From the NCBI RefSeq assembly GCF_029227915.1, contig NC_079877.1, forward strand, positions 7,132,001-7,196,000: DNA of 64,000 nt, given 5' to 3'. Of the stretch, positions 39,101 through 53,246 are shown one piece after another. The notes beneath the pieces are model-generated. The model did no database searches. It was given only the letters and a program-made list of their open reading frames with translations, and was not told the DNA's origin. The position numbers and the translations under genes were made by a program. The DNA comes from Hydractinia symbiolongicarpus. Its lineage: Eukaryota > Cnidaria > Hydrozoa > Anthoathecata > Hydractiniidae. Numbering within the stretch: the first letter of the stretch is position 1; each line of letters begins with the position of its first letter.

Positions 39101-42100
39101 AACGATTGACTGTGGGACTTAATTGAACTGATTTTGAACTTTGACCTTATAAATGTGATAAGTGAGTCATTTTGACTACAAGAAATGATATTCTTCTTAA
39201 TTTGACATGATTGCTGGAACTCAGCGATTACACTGGGCGCTGTGGTAAGGCTTTATTTAAAAATTAAGATAAATAAGTCATTTTTTTCTGTGGGACCAAT
39301 CCTAGCCGTTATCGCGCGTTGAAGAAATAGAGACAGTTTCTAAAACTAAATTTCATTGATTTTCTAACGGTGTCAATCCGTTTGAGTTACAACGGTTGCG
39401 TCACACATTCGTACCAACATGTATTTAGTGATTTTTTTCCAATATTACTAAGTTGTATCGCTTTCAACAGTGAAACGATTGACTGTGGGACTTAATTGAA
39501 CTGATTTTGGACTTTGACCTTATAAATGTGATAAATGAGTCATTTTGACTACAAGAAATGATATTCTTCTTAATTTGACATGATTGCTGGAACTCAGCGA
39601 TTACATTGTGGTAAGGCTTTATTTAAAAATTAAGATAAATAAGTCAATTTTTATTGTGGGACCAATCCTAGCCGTTATCGCGCGCTGAAGAAATAGAGAC
39701 AGTTTCTAAAACTAAATTTCATTGATTTTCTAACGGTGTCAATCCGTTTGAGTTACAACGGTTGCGTCACACATTCGTACCAACATGTATTTAGTGATTT
39801 TTTTCCGATATTACTAAGTTGTATCGCTTTCAACAGTGAAACGATTGACTGTGGGACTTAATTGAACTGATTTTGGACTTTGACCTTATAAATGTGATAA
39901 ATGAGTCACTTTGACTACAAGAAATGATATTCTTCTTAATTTGACATGATTGCCAGAACTCAGCGATTACACTGGACCCTGTGGTAGCGATTCATTTAAA
40001 AATTTAGATAAATAAGTCATTTTTACTGTGGGACCAATCCTAGCCGTTAGTGCGCGCTGAAGATATAGAGACAGTTTCAAAAACTCCATTTCGTTGACTT
40101 TCTAACGGTGTCAATCCGTTTGACTTACAACGGTTGCGTCACATAATCGTACCAACATGTATTTAGTGATTTTCTTCCGATATTACTAAGTCGTATCGCT
40201 TTCAACAGTGAAACGATTGACTGTGGGACTTAATTGAACTGATTTTGAACTTTGACCTTATAAATGTGATAAGTGAGTCATTTTGACTACAAGAAATGAT
40301 ATTCTTCTTAATTTGACATGATTGCCGGAACTCAGCGATTACACTGGACCCTGTGGTAGCGATTCATTTAAAAATTTAGATAAATAAGTCATTTTTACTG
40401 TGGGACAAATCCTAGCCGTTAGCGCGCGCTGAAGATATAGAGACAGTTTCAAAAATCCATTTCGTTGACTTTCTAACGGTGTCAATCCGTTTGAGTTAGA
40501 ACGGTTGCGTCACATAATCGTACCAACATGTATTTAGTGATTTTTTTCCAATATTACTAAGTTGTATCGCTTTCAACAGTGAAACGATTGACTGTGTGAC
40601 TTAATTGAACTGATTTTGGACTTTGACCTTATAAATGTGATAAATGAGTCATTTTGACTACAAGAAATGATATTCTTCTTAATTTGACATGATTGCTGGA
40701 ACTCAGCGATTACATTGTGGTAAGGCTTTATTTAAAAATTAAGATAAATAAGTCAATTTTTATTGTGGGACCAATCCTAGCCGTTATCGCGCGCTGAAGA
40801 AATAGAGACAGTTTCTAAAACTAAATTTCATTGATTTTCTAACGGTGTCAATCCGTTTGAGTTACAACGGTTGCGTCACACATTCGTACCAACATGTATT
40901 TAGTGATTTCTTTCCGATATTACTAAGTTGTATCGCTTTCAACAGTGAAACGATTGACTGTGGGACTTAATTGAACTGATTTTGGACTTTGACCTTATAA
41001 ATGTGATAAATGAGTCACTTTGACTACAAGAAATGATATTCTTCTTAATTTGACATGATTGCCAGAACTCAGCGATTACACTGGACCCTGTGGTAGCGAT
41101 TCATTTAAAAATTTAGATAAATAAGTCATTTTTACTGTGGGACCAATCCTAGCCGTTAGCGCGCGCTGAAGATATAGAGACAGTTTCAAAAACTCCATTT
41201 CGTTGACTTTCTAACGGTGTCAATCCGTTTGACTTACAACGGTTGCGTCACATAATCGTACCAACATGTATTTAGTGATTTTCTTCCGACATTACTAAGT
41301 CGTATCGCTTTCAACAGTGAAACGATTGACTGTGGGACTTAATTGAACTGATTTTGAACTTTGACCTTATAAATGTGATAAGTGAGTCATTTTGACTACA
41401 AGAAATGATATTCTTCTTAATTTGACATGATTGCTGGAACTCAGCGATTACACTGGGCGCTGTGGTACGGCTTTATTTAAAAATTAAGATAAATAAGTCA
41501 TTTTTTATTGTGGGACTAATCCTAGCCGTTATCGTGCGCTGAAGAAATAGAGACAGTTTCTAAAACTAAATTTCATTGATTTTCTAACGGTGTCAATCCG
41601 TTTGAGTTACAACGGTTGCGTCACACATTCGTACCAACATGTATTTAGTGATTTTTTTCCGATATTACTAAGTTGTATCGCTTTCAACAGTGAAACGATT
41701 GACTGTGGGACTTAATTGAACTGATTTTGGACTTTGACCTTATAAATGTGATAAATGAGTCATTTTGACTACAATAAATGATATTCTTCTTAATTTGACA
41801 TGATTGCTGGAACTCAGCGATTACACTGGGCGCTGTGGTAAGGCTTTATTTAAAAATTAAGATAAATAAGTCATTTTTTTCTGTGGGACCAATCCTAGCC
41901 GTTATCGCGCGTTGAAGAAATAGAGACAGTTTCTAAAACTAAATTTCTTTGTTTTTCTAACGGTGTCAATCCGTTTGAGTTACAACGGTTGCGTCACACA
42001 TTCGTACCAACATGTATTTAGTGATTTTTTTCCAATATTACTAAGTTGTATCGCTTTCAACAGTGAAACGATTGACTGTGGGACTTAATTGAACTGATTT

Positions 42101-43561
42101 TGGACTTTGACCTTATAAATATGATAAATGAGTCATTTTGACTACAAGAAATGATATTCTTCTTAATTTGACATGATTGCTGGAACTCAGCGATTACATT
42201 GTGGTAAGGCTTTATTTAAAAATTAAGATAAATAAGTCAATTTTTATTGTGGGACCAATCCTAGCCGTTATCGCGCGCTGAAGAAATAGAGACAGTTTCT
42301 AAAACTAAATTTCATTGATTTTCTAACGGTGTCAATCCGTTTGAGTTACAACGGTTGCGTCACACATTCGTACCAACATGTATTTAGTGATTTTTTTCCG
42401 ATATTACTAAGTTGTATCGCTTTCAACAGTGAAACGATTGACTGTGGGACTTAATTGAACTGATTTTGGACTTTGACCTTATAAATGTGATAAATGAGTC
42501 ACTTTGACTACAAGAAATGATATTCTTCTTAATTTGACATGATTGCCAGAACTCAGCGATTACACTGGATCCTGTGGTAGCGATTCATTTAAAAATTTAG
42601 ATAAATAAGTCATTTTTACTGTGGGACCAATCCTAGCCGTTAGCGCGCGCTGAAGATATAGAGACAGTTTCAAAAACTCCATTTCGTTGACTTTCTAACG
42701 GTGTCAATCCGTTTGACTTACAACGGTTGCGTCACATAATCGTACCAACATGTATTTAGTGATTTTCTTCCGATATTACTAAGTCGTATCGCTTTCAACA
42801 GTGAAACGATTGACTGTGGGACTTAATTGAACTGATTTTGAACTTTGACCTTATAAATGTGATAAGTGAGTCACTTTGACTACAAGAAATGATATTCTTC
42901 TTAATTTGACATGATTGCTGGAACTCAGCGATTACATTGTGGTAAGGCTTTATTTAAAAATTAAGATAAATAAGTCAATTTTTATTGTGGGACCAATCCT
43001 AGCCGTTATCGCGCGCTGAAGAAATAGAGACAGTTTCTAAAACTAAATTTCATTGATTTTCTAACGGTGTCAATCCGTTTGAGTTACAACGGTTGCGTCA
43101 CACATTCGTACCAACATGTATTTAGTGATTTTTTTCCGATATTACTAAGTTGTATCGCTTTCAACAGTGAAACGATTGACTGTGGGACTTAATTGAACTG
43201 ATTTTGGACTTTGACCTTATAAATGTGATAAATGAGTCACTTTGACTACAAGAAATGATATTCTTCTTAATTTGACATGATTGCCAGAACTCAGCGATTA
43301 CACTGGATCCTGTGGTAGCGATTCATTTAAAAATTTAGATAAATAAGTCATTTTTACTGTGGGACCAATCCTAGCCGTTAGCGCGCGCTGAAGATATAGA
43401 GACAGTTTCAAAAACTCCATTTCGTTGACTTTCTAACGGTGTCAATCCGTTTGACTTACAACGGTTGCGTCACATAATCGTACCAACATGTATTTAGTGA
43501 TTTTCTTCCGATATTACTAAGTCGTATCGCTTTCAACAGTGAAACGATTGACTGTGGGACT
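33177..43561 (+). repeat. Irregular HOR with deletion, D and TTGAAC units
   Basis: Starts are 33177, 33550, 33923, 34289, 34662, 35034, 35407, 35780, 36146, 36519, 36892, 37265, 37637, 38010, 38382, 38748, 39120, 39493, 39859, 40231, 40602, 40968, 41340, 41713, 42086, 42452, 42824 and 43190. The recurring order is ACAATAAATG-A, 7-bp-deleted A, (A with GTAAAGC), D, then a unit opening with GATTTTGAACTTTGACC. Members are dropped in different copies, so the period varies between about 1857 (five), 1110 (three), 1484 (four) and 738 bp (two). The three-unit core, deletion unit-D-TTGAAC unit, is constant. AAGTCGTATCGC replaces AAGTTGTATCGC at the end of the D units from 38748 on. Confidence 0.85.
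33923..34288 (+). repeat. Deletion monomer, 366 bp (reference copy)
   Basis: An A-like monomer lacking 7 bp: ATTACACTGGGCGCTGTGG is replaced by ATTACATTGTGG. Unit length drops to 366 accordingly. Six further copies start at 35780, 38382, 39493, 40602, 42086 and 42824, each 366 bp long. All seven lie between 33.9 and 43.2 kb. The deletion removes the GGCGC segment of the A-type unit. Confidence 0.93.
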
Positions 43562-46500
43562 TAATTGAACTGATTTTGAACTTTGACCTTATAAATGTGA
43601 TAAGTGAGTCACTTTGACTACAAGAAATGATATTCTTCTTAATTTGACATGATTGCCGGAACTCAGCGATTACACTGGACCCTGTGGTAGCGATTCATTT
43701 AAAAATTTAGATAAATAAGTCATTTTTACTGTGGGACAAATCCTAGCCGTTAGCGCGCGCTGAAGATATAGAGACAGTTTCAAAAATCCATTTCGTTGAC
43801 TTTCTAACGGTGTCAATCCGTTTGAGTTAGAACGGTTGCGTCACATAATCGTACCAACATGTATTTAGTGATTTTCTTCCGATATTACTAAGTTGTATCG
43901 CTTTCAACAGAGAAACGATTGACTGTGGGACTTAATTGAACTGATTTTGGACTTTGACCTTATAAATGTAATAAATGGGCCATTTTGACTAGAAGAAATA
44001 ACATTCTCCTTAATTTGACATGATTGATGGAACTCACCGATTACACTGGGCGCTGTGGTAACGCTTTATTTAAAAATTAAGATAAATAAGTCATTTTGTA
44101 CTGTGGGACGAATCCTAGCCGTTATCGCGCGCTGAAGAAATAGAGACAGTTTGAAAAACTACATTTCATTGATTTTCTAACGGTGTCAATCCGTTTGAGT
44201 TACAACGGTTGCGTCACACATTCGTACCAACATGTATTTAGTGATTTTTTTCCGATATTACTAAGTTGTATCGCTTTCAACAGTGAAACGATTGACTATG
44301 GGACTTAATTGAACTGATTTTGGACTTTGACCTTATAAATGTGATAAGTGAGTCATTTTGACTACAAGAAATGATATTCTTCTTAATTTGACATGATTGC
44401 TGGAACTCAGCGATTACACTGGGCGCTGTGGTACGGCTTTATTTAAAAATTAAGATAAATAAGTCATTTTTTATTGTGGGACTAATCCTAGCCTTTATCG
44501 CGCCCTGAAGAAATAGAGACAGTTTCTAAAACTAAATTTCATTGATTTTCTAACGGTGTCAATCCGTTTGAGTTACAACGGTTGCGTCACACATTCGTAC
44601 CAACATGTATTTAGTGATTTTTTCCGATATTACTAAGTTGTATCGCTTTCAACAGTGAAACGATTGACTGTGGGACTTAATTGAACTGATTTTGGACTTT
44701 GACCTTATAAATGTGATAAGTGAGTCATTTTGACTACAAGAAATGATATTCTTCTTAATTTGACATGATTGCTGGAACTCAGCGATTACACTGGGCGCTG
44801 TGGTAAGGCTTTATTTAAAAATTAAGATAAATAAGTCAATTTTTATTGTGGGACCAATCCTAGCCGTTATCGCGCGCTGAAGAAATAGAGACAGTTTCTA
44901 AAACTAAATTTCATTGATTTTCTAACGGTGTCAATCCGTTTGAGTTACAACGGTTGCGTCACACATTCGTACCAAGATGTATTTAGTGATTTTTTTCCGA
45001 TATTACTAAGTTGTATCGCTTTCAACAGTGAAACGATTGACTGTGGGACTTAATTGAACTGATTTTGGACTTTGACCTTATAAATGTGATAAATGAGTCA
45101 TTTTGACTACAAGTAATGATATTCTTCTTAATTTGACATGATTGATGGAACTCACCGCTTACACTGGGCGCTGTGGTAACGCTTTATTTAAAAATTAAGA
45201 TAAATAAGTCATTTTGTACTGTGGGACCAATCCTAGCCGTTATCGCGCGCCGAAGAAATAGAGACAGTTTGAAAAACTACATTTCATAGACTTTCTAACG
45301 GTGTCAATCCGTTTGACATACAACGGTTGCGTCACACATTCGTACCAACATGTATTTAGTGATTTTTTTCCGATATTACTAAGTTGTATCGCTTTCAACA
45401 GAGAAACGATTGACTGTGGGACTTAATTGAACTGATTTTGGACTTTGACCTTATAAATGTAATCATTGAGCCATTTTGACTAGAAGAAATAACATTCTCC
45501 TTAATTTGACATGATTGCTGGAACTCAGCGATTACACTGGGCGCTGTGGTAAGGCTTTATTTAAAAATTAAGATAAATAAGTCAATTTTTATTGTGGGAC
45601 CAATCCTAGCCGTTATCGCGCGCTGAAGAAATGGAGACAGTTTCTAAAACTAAATTTCATTGATTTTCTAACGGTGTCAATCCGTTTGAGTTACAACGGT
45701 CGCGTCACACATTCGTACCAACATGTATTTAGTGATTTTTTTCCGATATTACTAAGTTGTATCGCTTTCAACAGTGAAACGATTGACTGTGGGACTTAAT
45801 TGAACTGATTTTGGACTTTGACCTTATAAATGTGATAAATGAGTCATTTTGACTACAAGAAATGATATTCTTCTTAATTTGACATGATTGCCGGAACTCA
45901 GCGATTACACTGGACCCTGTGGTAGCGATTCATTTAAAAATTTAGATAAATAAGTCATTTTTACTGTGGGACAAATCCTAGCCGTTAGCGCGCGCTGAAG
46001 ATATAGAGACAGTTTCAAAAATCCATTTCGTTGACTTTCTAACGGTGTCAATCCGTTTGAGTTAGAACGGTTGCGTCACATAATCGTACCAACATGTATT
46101 TAGTGATTTTCTTCCGATATTACTAAGTTGTATCGCTTTCAACAGAGAAACGATTGACTGTGGGACTTAATTGAACTGATTTTGGACTTTGACCTTATAA
46201 ATGTAATAAATGGGCCATTTTGACTAGAAGAATTAACATTCTCCTTAATTTGACATGATTGATGGAACTCACCGATTACACTGGGCGCTGTGGTAACGCT
46301 TTATTTAAAAATTAAGATAAATAAGTCATTTTGTACTGTGGGACGAATCCTAGCCGTTATCGCGCGGCGAAGAAATAGAGACAGTTTGAAAAACTACATT
46401 TCATAGACTTTCTAACGGTGTCAATCCGTTTGACTTACAACGGTTGCGTCACATAATCGTACCAACATGTATTTAGTGATTTTCTTCCGATATTACTAAG

Positions 46501-48031
46501 TTGTATCGCTTTCAACAGTAAAACGATTGACTGTGGGACTTAATTGAACTGATTTTGGACTTTGACCTTATAAATGTGATAAGTGAGTCATTTTGACTAC
46601 AAGAAATGATATTCTTCTTAATTTGACATGATTGCCGGAACTCAGCGATTACACTGGGCGCTGTGGTACGGCTTTATTTAAAAATTAAGATAAATAAGTC
46701 ATTTTTTATTGTGGGACTAATCCTAGCCGTTATCGCGCGCTGAAGAAATAGAGACAGTTTCTAAAACTAAATTTCATTGATTTTCTAACGGTGTCAATCC
46801 GTTTGAGTTACAACGGTTGCGTCACACATTCGTACCAACATGTATTTAGTGATTTTTTTCCGATATTACTAAGTTGTATCGCTTTCAACAGTGAAACGAT
46901 TGACTATGGGACTTAATTGAACTGATTTTGGACTTTGACCTTATAAATGTGATAAGTGAGTCATTTTGACTACAAAAAATGATATTCTTCTTAATTTGAC
47001 ATGATTGCTGGAACTCAGCGATTGCACTGGGCGCTGTGGTACGGCTTTATTTAAAAATTAAGATAAATAAGTCATTTTTTATTGTGGGACTAATCCTAGC
47101 CGTTATCGCGCCCTGAAGAAATAGAGACAGTTTCTATAACTAAATTTCATTGATTTTCTAACGGTGTCAATCCGTTTGAGTTACAACCGTTGCGTCACAC
47201 ATTCGTACCAACATGTATTTAGTGATTTTTTCCGATATTACTAAGTTGTATCGCTTTCAACAGTGAAACGATTGACTGTGGGACTTAATTGAACTGATTT
47301 TGGACTTTGACCTTATAAATGTGATAAGTGAGTCATTTTGACTACAAGAAATGATATTCTTCTTAATTTGACATGATTGCTGGAACTCAGCGATTACACT
47401 GGGCGCTGTGGTAAGGCTGTATTTAAAAATTAAGATAAATAAGTCAATTTTTATTGTGGGACCAATCCTAGCCGTTATCGCGCGCTGAAGAAATAGAGAC
47501 AGTTTCTAAAACTAAATTTCATTGATTTTCTAACGGTGTCAATCCGTTTGAGTTACAACGGTTGCGTCACACATTCGTACCAAGATGTATTTAGTGATTT
47601 TTTTCCGATATTACTAAGTTGTATCGCTTTCAACAGTGAAACGATTGACTGTGGGACTTAATTGAACTGATTTTGGACTTTGACCTTATAAATGTGATAA
47701 ATGAGTCATTTTGACTACAAGTAATGATATTCTTCTTAATTTGACATGATTGCTGGAACTCAGCGATTACACTGGGCGCTGTGGTAAGGCTGTATTTAAA
47801 AATTAAGATAAATAAGTCAATTTTTATTGTGGAACCAATCCTAGCCGTTATCGCGCGCTGAAGAAATAGAGACAGTTTCTAAAACTAAATTTCATTGATT
47901 TTCTAACGGTGTCAATCCGTTTGAGTTACAACGGTTGCGTCACACATTCGTACCAAGATGTATTTAGTGATTTTTTTCCGATATTACTAAGTTGTATCGC
48001 TTTCAACAGTGAAACGATTGACTGTGGGTCT
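43562..48031 (+). repeat. Six/seven-monomer segment, partly duplicated
   Basis: Starts are 43562 (TTGAAC start, D body), 43933 C3/A, 44306 A, 44678 A, 45051, 45424, 45797 D, 46168 C3, 46541 A, 46914 A, 47286 A and 47659. Shared private variants are GGGACAAATCC with AAAAATCCATTTCG (43562 and 45797), GACTATGGGACTT before 44306 and 46914, GCGCCCTGAAG in the same two units, and ACAAGTAATGAT (45051 and 47659). Offsets are 2235 for the D pair and 2608 for the rest, so one extra A unit was gained in the second copy. Confidence 0.8.
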
Positions 48032-50266
48032 TAATTGAACTGATTTTGGACTTTGACCTTATAAATGTGATAAATGAGTCATTTTGACTACAAGAAATGA
48101 TATTCTTTTTAATTTGACATGATTGCTGGAACTCAGCGATTACACTGGGCGCTGTGGTAACGCTTTATTTAAAAATTAAGATAAATAAGTCATTTTGTAC
48201 TGTGGGACCAATCCTAGCCGTTATCGCGCGCCGAAGAAATAGAGACAGTTTGAAAAACTACATTTCATAGACTTTCTAACGGTGTCAATCCGTTTGACTT
48301 ACAACGGTTGCGTCACACATTCGTACCAACATGTATTTAGTGATTTTTTTCCGATATTACTAAGTTGTATCGCTTTCAACAGAAAACGATTGACTGTGGG
48401 ACTTAATTGAACTGATTTTGGACTTTGACCTTATAAATGTAATCATTGAGCCATTTTGACTAGAAGAAACAACATTCTCCTTAATTTGACATGATTGCTG
48501 GAACTCAGCGATTACACTGGGCGCTGTGGTACGGCTTTATTTAAAAATTAAGATAAATAAGTCAATTTTTATTGTAGGACCAATCCTAGCCGTTATCGCG
48601 CGCTGAAGAAATAGAGACAGTTTCTAAAACTAAATTTCATTGATTTTCTAACGGTGTCAATCCGTTTGAGTTACAACGGCTGCGTCACACATTCGTACCA
48701 ACATGTATTTAGTGATTTTTTTCCGATATTACTAAGTTGTATCGCTTTCAACAGTGAAACGATTGACTGTGGGACTTAATTGAACTGATTTTGGACTTTG
48801 ACCTTATAAATGTGATAAATGAGTCACTTTGACTACAAGAAATGATATTCTTCTTAATTTGACATGATTGCCAGAACTCAGCGATTACACTGGACCCTGT
48901 GGTAGCGATTCATTTAAAAATTTAGATAAATAAGTCATTTTTACTGTGGGACCAATCCTAGCCGTTAGCGCGCGCTGAAGATATAGAGACAGTTTCAAAA
49001 ATTCCATTTCGTTGACTTTCTAACGGTGTCAATCCGTTTGAGTTAGAACGGTTGCGTCACATAATCGTACCAACATGTATTTAGTGATTTTCTTCCGATA
49101 TTACTAAGTTGTATCGCTTTCAACAGTGAAACGATTGACTGTGGGACTTAATTGAACTGATTTTGGACTTTGACCTTATAAATGTGATAAATGAGTCATT
49201 TTGACTACAAGAAATGATATTCTTTTTAATTTGACATGATTGCTGGAACTCAGCGATTACACTGGGCGCTGTGGTAACGCTTTATTTAAAAATTAAGATA
49301 AATAAGTCATTTTGTACTGTGGGACCAATCCTAGCCGTTATCGCGCGCCGAAGAAATAGAGACAGTTTGAAAAACTACATTTCATAGACTTTCTAACGGT
49401 GTCAATCCGTTTGACTTACAACGGTTGCGTCACACATTCGTACCAACATGTATTTAGTGATTTTTTTCCGATATTACTAAGTTGTATCGCTTTCAACAGA
49501 GAAACGATTGACTGTGGGACTTAATTGAACTGATTTTGGACTTTGACCTTATAAATGTAATCATTGAGCCATTTTGACTAGAAGAAACAACATTCTCCTT
49601 AATTTGACATGATTGCTGGAACTCAGCGATTACACTGGGCGCTGTGGTACGGCTTTATTTAAAAATTAAGATAAATAAGTCAATTTTTATTGTAGGACCA
49701 ATCCTAGCCGTTATCGCGCGCTGAAGAAATAGAGACAGTTTCTAAAACTAAATTTCATTGATTTTCTAACGGTGTCAATCCGTTTGAGTTACAACGGCTG
49801 CGTCACACATTCGTACCAACATGTATTTAGTGATTTTTTTCCGATATTACTAAGTTGTATCGCTTTCAACAGTGAAACGATTGACTGTGGGACTTAATTG
49901 AACTGATTTTGGACTTTGACCTTATAAATGTGATAAATGAGTCACTTTGACTACAAGAAATGATATTCTTCTTAATTTGACATGATTGCCAGAACTCAGA
50001 GATTACACTGGACCCTGTGGTAGTGATTCATTTAAAAATTTAGATAAATAAGTCATTTTTACTGTGGGACCAATCCTAGCCGTTAGCGCGCGCTGAAGAT
50101 ATAGAGACAGTTTCAAAAATTCCATTTCGTTGACTTTCTAACGGTGTCAATCCGTTTGAGTTAGAACGGTTGCGTCACATAATCGTACCAACATGTATTT
50201 AGTGATTTTCTTCCGATATTACTAAGTTGTATCGCTTTCAACAGAGAAACGATTGACTGTGGGACT
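48032..50266 (+). repeat. Three-monomer HOR in two copies (period 1118)
   Basis: Units 48032, 48404, 48777 (D) are repeated as 49149, 49522, 49895 (D). Shared variants are ATTCTTTTTAATT, GCGCGCCGAAG with GTTTGAAAAACTAC, GTAATCATTGAGCC, GAAGAAACAAC, TATTGTAGGACC, ACAACGGCTGCG and AAAAATTCCATTTCG. The first 48032 unit ends with CAACAGAAAACG, two bases shorter than CAACAGAGAAACG at 49149. Units 45051-46167 look like an older, partly converted relative (GTAATCATTGAGCC at 45424). Confidence 0.87.
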
Positions 50267-52502
50267 TAATTGAACTGATTTTGGACTTTGACCTTATAAA
50301 TGTAATAAATGGGCCATTTTGACTAGAAGAAATAACATTCTCCTTAATTTGACATGATTGATGGAACTCACCGATTACACTGGGCGCTGTGGTAACGCTT
50401 TATTTAAAAATTAAGATAAATAAGTCATTTTGTACTGTGGGACGAATCCTAGCCGTTATCGCGCGGCGAAGAAATAGAGACAGTTTGAAAAACTACATTT
50501 CATAGATTTTCTAACGGTGTCAATCCGTTTGACTTACAACGGTTGCGTCACATAATCGTACCAACATGTATTTAGTGATTTTCTTCCGATATTACTAAGT
50601 TGTATCGCTTTCAACAGTGAAACGATTGACTGTGGGACTTAATTGAACTGATTTTGAACTTTGACCTTATAAATGTGATAAGTGAGTCATTTTGACTACA
50701 AGAAATGATATTCTTCTTAATTTGACATGATTGCTGGAACTCAGCGATTACACTGGGAGTTGTGGTACGGCTTTATTTAAAAATTAAGATAAATAAGTCA
50801 TTTTTTATTGTGGGACTAATCCTAGCCGTTATCGTGCGCTGAAGAAATAGAGACAGTTTCTAAAACTAAATTTCATTGATTTTCTAACGCTGTCAATCCG
50901 TTTGAGTTACAACGGTTGCGTCACACATTCGTACCAACATGTATTTAGTGATTTTTTTCCGATATTACTAAGTTGTATCGCTTTCAACAGTGAAACGATT
51001 GACTGTGAGGCTTAGTTTAACTGATTTTAGACTTTGACCTTATAAATGTGATAATTGAGTCATTTTGACTACAAGAAATGACATTCTTCTTAGTTTGACA
51101 TGATTGATGGAACTCACCGATTACACCAGGCGCTGTGGTAACGCTTTATTTAAAAATTTAGATAAATAAGTCATTTTGTACTGTGGGACCAATCTTAGCC
51201 TTTATCGCGCGCTGAAGAAATAGAGACAGTTTTAAAAACTACATTTCATTGACTTTCTAACAGTGTCAATCTGTTTAAGTTACAACGCTTGCGTCACATA
51301 ATCGTATCAACATGTATTTACTGATTTTCTTCCGATATTACTAAGTTGTATCGCTTTCAACAGTGAAACGATTGACTGTGGGACTTCATTGAACTGATTT
51401 TGGACTTTGACCTTATAAATGTGATTAATGCGCCAATTGGTTTCCAAGGAATACCATTCTTCTTAATTTGACATGATTGGCGGAACTAAGCGTATACACT
51501 GGACCCTGTGGTAGCGATTCATTTAAAAATTTAGATAAATAAGTCATTTTTACTGTGGGACCAATCCTAGCCGTTAGCGCGCGCTGAAGATATAGAGATA
51601 GTTTCAAGAACTACATTTCATTGACTTTCTTACGGTGTCAATCCGTTTGACTTACAACGGTTGCGTCACATAATCGTACCAACATGTATTTAGTGATTTT
51701 TTTCCGATAATACTAAGTTGTATCGCTTTCAACAGTGAAACGATTGACTGTGGGACTTAATTGAACTGATTTTAGATTTGACCTTATAAATGTGATAAAT
51801 GAGTCATTTTGACTACAAGAAATGATATTCTTCTTAATTTGACATGATTGCTGGAACTCAGCGATTACACTGGGCGCTGTGGTAACGCTTTATTTAAAAA
51901 TTAAGATAAATAAGTCATTTTTTTCTGTGGGACCAATCCTAGCCGTTATCGCGCGCTGAAGAAATAGAGACAGTTTCTAAAACTAAATTTCATTGATTTT
52001 CTAACGGTGTCAATCCGTTTGAGTTACAACGGTTGCGTCACACATTCGTACCAACATGTATTTAGTGATTTTTTTCCGATATTACTAAGTTGTATCGCTT
52101 TCAACAGTGAAACGATTGACTGTGGGACTTAATTGAACTGATTTTGGACTTTGACCTTATAAATGTGATAAATGAGTCATTTTGACAACAAGAAATGATA
52201 ATCTTCTTAATTTGACATGATTGCTGAAACTCAGCAATTACACTGGGCGCTGTGGTAGCGCTTTGTTTAAAAGTTAAGAAAAATAAGTCATTTATTACTG
52301 TGGAAACAATTCTAGCCGTTATCGCGCGCTGAAGAAGTAGAGACAGTTTTAAAAACTACATTTCATTGACTTTCTAACGGTGTCAATCCCTTTGAGTTAC
52401 AACGGTTGGGTCACATACTCGTACCAACATGTATTTAGTGATTTCCTTCCGATATTACTAAGTTGTATCGATTTTAACAGTGAAACGATTGACCGTGGGA
52501 AT
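50267..52502 (+). repeat. Boundary zone between homogenised and diverged array
   Basis: Starts are 50267 C3, 50640 (TTGAAC type), 51013, 51386 E, 51758 and 52130. From 51013 on, substitutions in otherwise constant tracts become frequent: GTGAGGCTTAGTTTAACTG, CAATCTGTTTAAG, ACAACGCTTGCG, CGTATCAAC and TTTACTGATTTTC in the 51013 unit. The 52130 unit starts as A and becomes type F. Homogeneous HORs lie to the left and the diverged 14-monomer HOR to the right. Confidence 0.75.
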
Positions 52503-52874
52503 TAATTCAACTGATTCAGGACTGTGACCTTATAAATGTGATTAATGCGCCAATTGGTCTCCAAGGAATAACATTCTTCTTAATTTGACATGATTGCTGG
52601 AATTCAGCGGTTTCATTTGGCTCTGCGGAAGCGCTTTATTTAAAAATTTAGATAAATAAGATTTTCTTACTGTGGGACCAATCCTGGCCGTTAGCACGCG
52701 CTGAAGAAATAAAGACATTCACAAAAACTACATTTCATTGATTTCTTGGCGGTATAATTCCGTTTGAGTTACAACGGTTGCGTCACATATTCGTATCAAC
52801 ATGTATTTAGCGAAAGTATTCGGATATTACTAGGTTGCATCGCTTTTAACTGTGAAACGTTTGACTGTGCGACT

Positions 52875-53246
52875 TAATTGAACTGATTTTGGACTTTGAC
52901 CTTATAAATGTAATAAGTGAGACAATTAGACTCCAAGAAATAACATTCTTCTTAATTTGACATGATTGCTGGAACTCAGCGATTACACTGGGCGCTGTGG
53001 TAGCGCTTTATTTAAAATTAAGATAAATAAGTCTTTTTTTACTGTGGGACCAATCCTAGCCGTTATCGCGCGCCAAAGAAATAGAGACAGTTTCAAAAAC
53101 CACATTTCATTGACTTTCTAACGGTGTCAATCCGTTTGAGTTACAACAGTTGCGTCACATATTCGTACCAAAATGTATTTAGTGATTTTCTTCGGATATT
53201 CCTAAGTTATATCGCTTTTAACAGTGAAACGATTGACTGTGGGAAT
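52875..53246 (+). repeat. Type H monomer (reference copy, 372 bp)
   Basis: Features are GTAATAAGTGAGACAATTAG, GACTCCAAGAAATAAC, AAGTCTTTTTTTACTG, GCGCGCCAAAG (GCGCGCCGAAG in some copies), AACCACATTTC, ACAACAGTTGCGTCAC, ACCAAAATG, CTTCGGATATTCC and AAGTTATATCGC. Full copies begin at 55848, 58077 and 61050. The units at 54732 and 59934 start as H and switch to a D2-like second half (see the junction entry). Confidence 0.84.
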
